A DNA stretch of 64,000 nt from Mactromeris polynyma. Taxonomy: Eukaryota; Mollusca; Bivalvia; Venerida; Mactridae. Shown piece by piece: positions 41,401 to 53,400 of this stretch. The notes beneath the pieces were generated by a model, which was given only the letters and a program-made list of their open reading frames with translations, had not been told where the DNA came from and did not search any database. The stretch covers positions 2,294,001 through 2,358,000 of the forward strand of contig JASFXZ010000038.1 of NCBI GenBank assembly GCA_032209605.1. The letters run 5' to 3'. How positions within the stretch are numbered: the first letter of the stretch is position 1; each line of letters opens with the position of its first letter. Both the position numbers and the translations under genes were made by a program.

Positions 41401-44400
41401 TAAAACCATTATATTAATAATTCACAAGTTTTAGTAATATTTAAGGTTTTTCCAACTAGAATGTCTGTTATATTTCCAACTATTTAATTATAACTGCCAC
41501 CAGTGCGTATACACACATGCACATTTGACAATAGTATTTTAAAGGATTTGACCTGGTCAGTCTTAATTGTAAGAACAACATTTATTTACACAGCAATAAA
41601 ACGTCCATTCAAGAGCTTTCTAAATCCTGTTAGCTATCATAATGGCCATTTCCAAGAGTTTTACTTCAATAGAATTAGGCAAAACAAATTAATTCTTAAT
41701 TAAATTTTATGATGTTTTCTTGAATGGTGGGCATAAAAGTTATTTTAATGTATATAACATAAATTACTGCCAAACCTATTCTCACAAAAGTTACGGATTT
41801 TTTTCATTTCGTAAATGAAATAATTTGTGAATGATCTAAATTCATTACCTAGGAAGGAAACAATGCCATGGCACTTCCATTTTTAGCCATAATTTAAGTG
41901 TGTTATCTACTATATTGCTACAGAATAAGGAACTGGCAATCAGGTTCACTTCAAAATTATGCATAAATTCAAGATAACAACAGATGTTTAATCGATCACT
42001 CTTGATGACTCACTTCCTGGGTTAACCAGTACTCGCACCAGATTCAGGGATTTTAAGGTTCATGATCAAAGTCCATTTAATGCAGAGCTTTTAACTCCAC
42101 AACCTTCAGATCAGGGGGTCAGGCGTTCTACCCCTCAACCACAATACCTCGATCCCTACATGTAGTCAGTTATGCCGTTTAGAATAATTTACAAATTCAA
42201 ATTCATGAAAATATATTTAACTCCCTAAATTTACAATGTCTCTGATTTTACTGCACAATAAATGATGAATATCAACTAAAATAGTCCAAAAAACAAGCAC
42301 TTTAGTTTGTATGTCTTTCTTACGTCTCAAAAATCCTGTAATTATTAAAGCTAAAAATGTTCATTATAACAATTTTCCCACCATTTGATATTTCACATGC
42401 ACATCACAAGAAATGCCCAAATAAAATCCAATTTTGTCACAAATTACGAACAACAATGTCTAATTATCGGATATTTGTTAGCAGAGCAGTAACTGTTAAT
42501 TCAATAAAGTCCATTTGTATTGTGCTGGGCTAATGAGATATTTATATTTCATGCTAATAATTCAATTACAGGAAAGACAAGTAACAGGACATGATGAATT
42601 ATTGAAGAAAATCAATTATTCCTCCCCTATGCTTCCGCAGGAGTTAAATGTTTGACAATAATATTTTGACAGATAATTGCTACTTAATATGCTTGAATCA
42701 TGTCAAATAATGGAACATAGACAACCAAAGGGTGTGTTTAAGGCGATACAGGCAGATAGAAATAGCCATATTCGCTTTTTGGCACTAATTAACTACATGA
42801 TTTTTTAACATTATACAGTCCTTCAACTAATACTGCTATTATTTTGTAATATATTTTGAAAAATAATGATGTTATTTGAACTTTTGGTACTGTCAAACTG
42901 TACATGTTGGTCCAGTAAATCAGGCTAATTGCACAAGCATTAATTTTGCAAAAGAAACACATGTATACACATCAAAAGCCATTCTACATGTATAAAGTTA
43001 CAATACAGTGTTACAGAGTTAATCCATAAATGTGTATATTGATAAACTTGTCAACCACATGGCACAGCTATTGCCATAATTAACCACTCTTTTTGATGGA
43101 ATTAATATTACAACTTTTTCCGAGAACTTAGTCTGACATTGTGATGTCAATATGAAGCCACAATATTAGTTCACACACTGCTTGCGTTTACAGGATTATG
43201 TTGCTATAAGAATTACTGATTGCAATACAACGTGTTACACATTTCATATTTCATCCATTTTGTGAAAATATCAAAGTAACAAAAATATGACACCCAATTA
43301 TTTGAGCCTTTGGTGCCAAACTATTCTACTTCTATGCTAGAGACAGTAACAATGGTTTTGTACAAAACATTCGATAGTTGTTCGATGTTCAATGTTCAAA
43401 TCTTATATTTACTTTGGGTTTAAATTATATAAATGAAAAATGATAGTATTCACCAAATTCATGTAAGCAAACAGTTTTATTTCTCTTGAAATGTTGCCAT
43501 CTTTTACAGAATAGTCAAAGGACCAATCAGATTAACAGTAAATTTCATTTAAAAGAAATTTTTTATTAGAAATCCAATAAAAGTGAGATATCAAACTTGT
43601 CATAATTTCCAGCGACAAAATACGCAATTACAATTAAATTCCAAAAAAATATAGATTTCTGCGTGAAAACAACATAGTAACGGTAATTATGCACTAACTG
43701 ATGAAATCTAGATTGGTTAAAATAAAATGGAGCAAAAATCTTAAGAAAAATTGCCGGATATTATTTACATTTGTTCTCAGATTACTGCATTATTCATGAA
43801 AAATTAAGTATATTTACATAAGCTGTTAAAGAGATTTACATATTTATGCAATAAAGTTCAAAAAGTGAAGGTTTCAGAGAATTTCAATCATAAATCACTT
43901 CAAAGACTTCAAATATCAGAACAGAACATTTTATTTGTTTTGACTTGTACATGGTACATCGTCATACAATCACATACAAAGTACAAATAACATGAAACGA
44001 ACGCAAGAGAAAAAGAAAAACAGGGGGATTACAACAATATCCATGTATAATTTTTCATACTTCATTCGTATAATAGCAAATGATCTGACGTCATATTTGC
44101 CCTTAAGTGATTGACACTTACAGTATGAAAAGTTCATTTTTAACAATAAAAAGCGTATATGAATATCACTATCATGTTACATAACTATACTCAAGACTCC
44201 TATTGTGCGACTCAGTATCTTTTGCTAAATTTCATGAAAACATTTTAATGCAAATTCAAAATTCTGTATATTAAAGTTATACTATGCTAATTTTTTGTTC
44301 ATTTGTTTAATTAACCAAACGTGAAAAATGTATTTCCTGTGGTTAAAACATTACTAAACATGCATTTATAAAGAATGAACTCATAATGTTTTAATCTGTA

Positions 44401-47400
44401 TTTGTTGAAGAAAGATGTTTGTACATCATAAAATTAAAAAAAACTTCCAGTTTTTTTAACAATCAGGCTATTTTACCGGTTTTGACTGTAAGTAATTATA
44501 TGATAAAAAAAGATTTTTTCAATCGGTTTTACATTGCAATGGCTCTTATTAGAGATGTTTTAGCCAATGTAACAACAATACTGGATAAAGCCAATTCAAA
44601 CATTTTATTTCAGATGAGCCAGATACATCTTTAAGTTCAAGTTGGCTCCAAAATACGAGCTCTTAATTTATGTGTATGAAAATATGACAAGAGAGTTCTC
44701 TCCCTTTATCTCTTCCATAGTATTTGTACATATACATATACTATAGAAGGGATAAAAGGAGAGAACTAGTGCCAATCTCCAGAGGATAACATGATGCTAA
44801 CAAATTTAAGACAACAGACTGGCATCTGAACAAAACCAGAACAATAATATTCAACCGTAACTTTAATACAGTCATATTGTTTGTTTGAGAACAAAAACTT
44901 ATCTCCAAAAAAGTAAGGATTGTTAAATATTATAATAAAATCATAGTTGGTTCTTTGTTTACATGGGCACAAAATATGATTATGTTAATGGCATGGACAA
45001 TATCGATCGTTGGTGTACATGTGTTAATTGATAGGATCTATATGTGTATAAATGATGACTGTTTTTTAAGTCAAAATGTTTTTTTTCATGAATAAGTCTT
45101 CTGCTAAACATGGCTTAAAAATGTACATTTTCCATTTCGATGTTTTTTTAATATAACATTCTCATAAAAATACAGGTATATTAATATTAAAGACTCTGTA
45201 AATAATTAAAACCAAATAAAGTAGCTATACTCGTATATTAAAATTAATGTACAGCATAAAACTCAAAATAATAAAATTCCAATTTATAAGTGGCAGAAAT
45301 TGTATCTTTTTTATTGTTCAAGATTCATTTTTTATGTTTCGCAATCAACTTGTTCTTATTTATTTAAAGCAATGAAATTACTGCCAAGCGTCAGATGGTT
45401 CTCAAGCCCACATGAGATTGTCACAAGTTCTCTCCCTTTATCCCTTCTAAAGTAAATGTATATACAGTAGGTCTACTTATTGAGGTGGTCTTACTAGTGA
45501 GTTTGAGTTAGAATAAAATAGCAAAACAGTGAAAATGAACTTGAAATTTGTGTTCTTAATTTTGAGGTGGTCTTAATATTGAGGTGGTCTTACTGTACTA
45601 TAGAAGGAATAAAGAGAGATAACTCATGACAATCTCCTACGATCAAGCCTACTTTATTAACAAATTAATACCTTATGAATTGTTAATTATTTAGGATAAT
45701 ATTTCAGTTTAAAATTCAGTAATTGAAAAATATGGCTTTGAAGTATGCAAGCCATGGTAGTACAAGGTACATTGATATCGAGACGCGATTGTAGATTTCC
45801 ATGAATCACATTATTATTCACTCATACCGATATATAATTCAAAATCACAGCTTTAATAAATGAAATATCGAATTTACCCAGCATTTATCATGTAACATTA
45901 AAAATCAATACACAATTTGAAATCAAATCTGGTTTACTATACATGCAGTGAAATATTTTTAGAATTTTGATTATTTCGACAGTTAGAAGTATTGTATCAC
46001 AGTGCAGTCCAGTCTCACAGTGCTTTGATTTTTGTCTGTTAATTATTGAATAGGTAAAGAAAATATCACATAACTGTTATATTGATATACTTGTATAGTT
46101 TCTCTGTAGATAGGGCTTATATATTTATATCTTTATATGCTTCTATTACACGGGTTCATCCATGAAAATGTGTACAGATAACCAGACAAAGTATGCAGCC
46201 ATTTTCTTCAGTTTTTGGGAAAGTGTAGTGGGACCTTTTGATTGGGGAAATTCACATCGTAAATCACCAAATTGGGGTATTAATAAGGCTCAAATTTTAA
46301 ATAATTTCAAATAATTTTACCCAAGGGGAATTTTGTTTCTAAGTAGGGGAATAATATATACTTTTTTCCGTGGGGAATGGGGCCCAATATCGGCCCGAAA
46401 TTTTATTTAATATTATAACACATTTGTTGTAATTATACTTTCCAGGTCAAGTGGTCATAACTTAAGTCATTAAACTATCAGTTATTAAGACTTTTATGTA
46501 TTTCATATATTTATATATAACTGAACCGAATAACTGAAAGGGTAGTAATCAAAACAGAACCAAACCGAGAGACATCTGTATCATTGAGGCCTATTTTATA
46601 TAGCTTATTTTGTCAAAGAGAAGCAGCCCCTTCTCTTATCCCCTTTTCTAAAAAGCTTTAACCCAATAAAAACAACATGATCAAACAAAGAATTTGTCAG
46701 TGAAATTTCTGGCGGAAATATTTGTTTTGTTAAAAATCTTTTAATAACTCTTCATAAGTAACTGGCAAGAATAAATTAATGCAAATCACTTTTTGTATGA
46801 AAAATATGGATCACAAGTGAAAGTAATACTATAAATCTGAAGTTTTAATCCCTTGTGTATTCAGAATAAATGGCAGGCCATTAATACCTATCTGTTTGGT
46901 GCTTGGCCTGAGTTTGTTTCATTGGATTTTACGCCATTTTTTAACAATTATTCCGTCATGTACGGCAGTCGAGGACCTTACCAGTTTTCCTGGAATTAAT
47001 TATCAACCAGTACTAACTTGCTCTACCACAAGTCACTGACAACTCCTCCACATGTGGAGGACATAACCGCAGCCAATGTCATCAAAGAACATAATCTGCC
47101 CACCCAGGAATTGAACCCGAATCTGCTGGGTGACAGACTTGCACTCTACCAACTGAGCAAGTCAGACAGGCTGCTTGGCCATTATTGTCAAATAGTGACA
47201 CCAAGGCAAACAGAGGAAACCTGTGTGTCTTCTAAATGTCTTTAAGCTCCAAAACTAATGCAAGACATTTCCATATCCCTTTCTTTCTGGTGAGAATATC
47301 CTGGATCTTAATGCCTACAGTCCCCATTGTCTCCAGTAGATTGAGACTCAGGTGACCAGCCTGATCAGTTACAATATTTGTAAATACTTAATTTACATGT

Positions 47401-50400
47401 TTTACTTAAACATTACATGCTATATTTAGATGCAGATTTGGAACTGACGTTTATAGAATAAATACTGAAAATCAATCAGCCGTGGACAAGTCAGCCCATT
47501 TAAATATCGAAAGACTGACTTCTGTTTAGATAATATCTTATATCGACCTCCAGGGTATAATAGAACACAATGGTTGTGTTGATTTGTTTTGGTCGATACC
47601 TTGGTCACGGTCGAGGAATCGGATATCACGACGTAGTATAAAATAACTCTTCAAAACTAATTTGCTATTTATGGAGATATCGTACGACGCAAGATAAGCA
47701 CTTAAACGGAAAGCTTTTGTATAAAAGCTGTATGAATAATTAGTAAATACAGAAATCGTGACATGTTTAACATTCATACAAGCAGTAACACCACAAGAGG
47801 TCACAATTTAGATCAATGCTCAGTGTCATAGACATACACTAACTAACATTTGAAAATTCAAACACAGATATAATATGTTTAAAATCATTTTTTTTTTAAA
47901 TGAAAATGTCTATTCAAAAAGCATAGTCAAGTTGAAACCAGAATGTTTTTATCTAAAAAGAAAGTATTCGAACAATCACTCTCTTAAGTTTTAAGTGATG
48001 ATAATAATCTTAAGTATATTAAGTTGACGCTAATGTCAACAATAATTTTTACAAAAATGATAGGGATAAATATAAAAATGTATTAATTAACACACAAGAC
48101 AACTTATATAATCCAAGAAAGGAAGAGTTAGAGCCCAAAACAAGTGTACCTGAGGTCCAAATTATGTGGGGTTGGAATCCAAAATACATGGCATCAGACT
48201 TGTAATTCAAAGTATCTTCTTACCATATTGCAACAGCTATATATATGTTATGTGTTCATTTATTATAGTGTCACCCTATTTAAACGGCAAGCCATCTGTG
48301 AAATTTACTTTCCTATTTCTATCCTTTAATGCCAAGACATGTGGGGCAAACGGTTACCATTATTTAACTAGCTGGTGGCTCACTAAGTGGCTGTTTTGTA
48401 ATGAACCCTACCAGGATTCGAACCTTCAACCTACTGCTTTCAAGGCAGATACCTCAACCACTAGCCTATGCAGGAGATGGCATATGCATTATGTATTTAC
48501 CTCATTTGTTTTTTCACAGAATATGGTTTCGGCATTGCTCTAATCAGAGTAATGATGTGCTGTTGTTCTTCAGCTGTGTCCACATCTAAATCTCCAACAC
48601 CAAGTTTAGTCATTGCCTCATTCACCTCAGCACTTGATGGAGCAACCTGGTAGAAAAGGGTGATAATCTCAAATACATTTCACACAGATGAATGCAAAAA
48701 CTGTCATCTAGGATATAGCGCTAGACTGTCACCAAGGATATATCGCTAGACTGTCACCAAGGATATATAGCGCTAGACTGTCACCAAGGATATAGCGCTA
48801 GACTGTCGCCAAGGATATAGAGCTAGACTGTCACCAAGGATATGTAGCGCTAGACTGTCACCAAGGATATATATAGCTAGACTGTCACCAAGGATATACA
48901 TGTATAGCGCTAGACTGTCACCAAGGATATATAGAGCTAGACTGTCACCAATGACATATAGAGCTAGACTGACACAATGGATATATAGACCTAGACTGTC
49001 AAAATGTATATAGCACTAGACTGTCACCAATGATATATAGAGCTAGACTGTCACAATGGATATATAGAGCTAGACTGTCACCAAGGATATATAGAGCTAG
49101 ACTGTCACCAAGGATATATAGAGCTAGACTGTCACCAAGGATATATAGAGCTAGACTGTCACCAAGGATATATAGAGCTAGACTGTCACCAAGGATATAT
49201 AGAGCTAGACTGTCACCAAGGATATATAGAGCTAGACTGTCACCAAGGATATATAGAGCTAGACTGTCACCAAGGATATATAGAGCTGGACTGTCACCAA
49301 GGATATATAGAGCTAGACTGTCACCAAGGATATATAGAGCTAGACTGTCACCAAGGATATATAGAGCTAGACTGTCACCAAGGATATATAGAGCTAGACT
49401 GTCACCAAGGATATATAGAGCTAGACTGTCACCAAGGATATATAGAGCTAGACTGTCACCAATGATATATAGAGCTAGACTGCCACTTAATATAAATAAG
49501 ATATTTCAATTTTTTGTCTAAATCAAACTTCTTCGACTTTTGTCAGTCTCCAGGGGAGGACGTATTCTACAAATCAAAAATCCACTACAGAAAATTAAAT
49601 AATAAACATACTCAAATGTAAACAACTTATCTTTAGAAAATGCTTGTAACAAAAGTGTGTACAGCAATCAATTATTTAATGAAAATTATGAAAACAACTT
49701 GCTTACCTTATTTGACTTGAGTTTCAAAGTTGATTTTCTCCGTACAACTGACTCTCGGTCACGGCTCATTTTCTGACGTCCAAGGGTCATACCCAGGTCT
49801 GAATACTGAGCCTCTTTGCTTGGCAGTGTCATGTTGACCTGCTCTACGGTTGATGTATACACTCTCTGTCCTGTTGACTTGTGAACTTGCTCTAATTGAA
49901 TGTAAAATGAATAATATATCTTCTGATTATTAGATTATGAAATCTAGTTATGTAATTATTAGGGGTTGTAACGATTTACCAGTGTATTGGTATATTGCAA
50001 TGTACAGTAAAACTGTATTGTACCACAATATGAAACAAGAGATGTTTGTAAAACACTATGCCCCCTGTGACCTTGACCTTTGACCCTGTGACCCCAAAAT
50101 CAATAGGGTTCCTCGTCTACCCAAGATGTTAGGACAAGGGGTTCTTGAGTTATTGATCAGAAACGAAAAGGTTACGGACAGACAGACCAACAGACATGAT
50201 TGTGCAACAAACCAATATGCCCTCTCTTCTTCGAAGGGGGGGGGGGGGGGGGCATATAAACATACTGGTTTTTTACAATACATTTTTTCTGCCTTCAGTC
50301 AAGAAGTTACTGGCTACTACATCTAAATATATTAAATTATACAGTTATGAAAACCTCATACATATTAGTCAAACACTGAAATGAGATAACTGTCTTGTTT

Positions 50401-53400
50401 TCACTTGCCATATGCGTGCAAATACATATACAGTAAAACCTCAATAACAAGACCACCATAGGGGCCCTTGAAAACTGGTAATAATATTGAGGTGGTCTTA
50501 ATATTGAGATTGAATAAAGAGCAAAATAATTAAAATGGGCTTGAAAGTGTGGTGTTATTATTAAGGTGGTCTTTATGTGAGGTTTTACTGTATTTGAAGA
50601 GTTTGGAGATGAATAAAAGCTTTAAGGTAACACAAACATCTGCCGAAATATATTGTGGTACATATTGTGATGAGTTGCTAAAGTATTGCAATATATTGTG
50701 GTATGTTTCAGGTATATAAATCACTCTCAATGACTGCTACCTGTGTTTCCAACCAGCATAAATGGCTAACTCTGAGATCAGAAGACCATGGAAGAAACTG
50801 CCCAGTGGCTGGATTTGAACTGACACTTGTCAGATAAGGAGTCTTGTGCTCCAACAGTATACCATCAAGCTTCCCATAATGCACCTATCAATATTTCGCC
50901 CCAGGGGGAGAGCAGTGGTCTGACCCAGAGGAATAGACAATTTGTCATTTTGGGGGTCTAATTCCCCACCCTAGAGCCAAGTGTTTTGTCTAAATTCCCA
51001 CATTTGGAGATGTCTAATTCCCCAATTGTGGTATCTATTAAAGATCCGACCAAAGTCTATTTCTCAGGACCCGGAATCATTCAGCATGTCAAATTCCCAC
51101 CTCTCAGGAAAATCTTCTGTTTAAAGTACTGTGTATCCCAACCGCCCCCTAGGGCTAAACATTATTAGAGCATAATTTTGATAAAAATATTATTTTTTTA
51201 AAAAGAAAAGTCCATTTAGTAAGGTTTCCGTCTTAATCATTACCTCATGTAAACACCAAAATAAAATAGTTTGAAGAATGTAAAGTTATACCTTTTTTTA
51301 TATGAAATTAATCCTAAATCCCAATTATTTTATTTATGTAGTACTTTCAATACACTCACCACTAACAGGTGTACAAATGTTTCTGAACAAATTTATACAT
51401 TCTCAATAAATTGTTTTGATTTCATGACCGGTAAAAGTGTTGTAAACTCTTACATTGTACGGGGAATTAATTTCGATACATAGAAGTACAGCGTTGAAAC
51501 TAAAATATCATTATAGTAGTTGTGTAATCAAACATTTTTGACCATTAAATGGTTATAATAAGAGAATTAGTTCATGCTACTGTACACTGTTAAAATTGTG
51601 TTTTACCAATTTTGCTGACTTTGCTGATCTTCCTAATGTTCACTGCAGCAATGTAATGATAATGCTTGATAATATCATGCATCAATTTTCATTCCTACTT
51701 ATACCAAATATCATAATACATTATCTCTATAAAAAAGTACATGTACAGCTGTCATTGTACCATAATATCGGATGAAAAATATCGACGATGCATTGATATA
51801 TCAATTACCATTTACTAAAATGTCAGTAACATGCTGGCAGTCCATAATTTCATATATTTTCACGTCTAGTAATCTCTTCTAATATGCTTCTGTATTACTT
51901 TGACCATCTTGTTTCCTCACTATAATGAAGTATGTGTTTTTTGCAAAATAAATACGAAAATGAATGAGCTTCAGTTATTAATTTCCCTTGTACACATTTA
52001 ACAGGTACGGCGAAGTTTTAGACATTGCCTTTTGACAGCACACCAACTTCTATCTTTTTGTTTGTTTTGGGTGTATTTTGTAGTTTTTACGCTTGTTTTA
52101 AGTATTCATAAGTATCAATATTTTTTTAACATATGTATCGATAATCAATCAATGGAAAAATATCAATGATACATCAATATTGTTTCTATCAATGACAGCT
52201 CAAATAAACTGAAAAACTCAATATTACCTAACAATGTACAATATTCAAATATGACATAATGACCTATTTTAAACACATATACATCCAACTGCAGTGCACT
52301 CCCATCGAAAATATTTCAATAATGACAATAAAATAACTTCACAAATTTCAAAAACTGTTAACTGAGATTTAAAAAAAAAAGCTATTGCAAAAACGATCAT
52401 ATTTACATTATCATAATTCCTTTCAATTCAAATTTCAATTTCTGAAGGCAAATACAAAACCTATACCACAAAAGACTTCATTACATACGATTGTCATTCT
52501 GTTTAAATACCCAGGGGTTGTCGCTAAACTCTTGTAACTGTATCTTCACCGAAGTTGAGTTACAATGATGTTACAAAAAGCGCTCCAAATACGGAAAGGT
52601 TTATTATAATACTCTTGTTATATTTGAAAGCATAATACAATAGATATCAATACCTTCACGTCAACAATATGGTGAAAACAGTAGAAAGGAATTATCCATG
52701 AGAAAAAATAAAGAATAAAATATTGAAGACTGTCATAAGAAAGTCACTAACAGTATGCAGTTAACTTGTTACATATGGATTTGTCAGATTTAAACAATAT
52801 AAGTGTCCGTGACTCATACATAAAACCTAGAAAATTTCAATGTCTTCTTTATTCTAACACCGGGCAATTTCCCGTGGGGTTGCCTTACAATACGAAATAT
52901 ACTATAGATCTACTTTCAGACGCAGTTGGGCAAACAATAAATGTTCATCTGGTTTTCATACAACATTGTCATGTTTACAATAATAAGAATAACGCCTCTA
53001 TCGGATACTGCAGTGAAACAGTTATACTACTATTGTGATGTTAGCTTTGTCACATGAAAAGCTTGAGAACTTCAAGCGGCAAGTACATGCACATGTAGTA
53101 GAAAAAACAAAGAATAAGTTGCTACAGGGAACGCCACATAAAGAAGACAGTGCCTCTCCACACAGACCTTCGGGAAAACACTCAAGGGTACATATGTATG
53201 GGAATAGAGGCGCAAGGAATGGCCTTGGCCGACCATAAGGGATAACTAGGAGAATCAAAGAGGACAAACAGGAAAAGATCACAGGAAAAGTCAAGACAGC
53301 TGGCAGCAATAGGTCTAAACTGGGCAGAAAATAAATGAACTCTATATAAAGTGAAAGAATTGCACAGGGGAAAGGGAAATATAACATACATTTAAAACAC

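Larger units (their letters stand above)
38136..48500. other. Tmc: Large TMC intronic region (about 10.4 kb) with a suspected unseen exon
   Basis: Exons either side do not share phase, so at least one small exon should be here. The only phase-compatible candidate I noticed is a 22-nt segment at 38735-38756 (acceptor AAATCAG, donor GTAAGAA) if the next exon uses its alternative acceptor; support is weak. The rest holds a LINE, SINE fragments, MITEs and AT-rich sequence without recognisable content. Confidence 0.45.

Noticed and set aside
49030..49521. 163-aa plus-strand ORF made of a nine-residue repeat (RARLSPRIY)
   Set aside because: Artefact of a 27-bp intronic minisatellite; the real gene is on the other strand.
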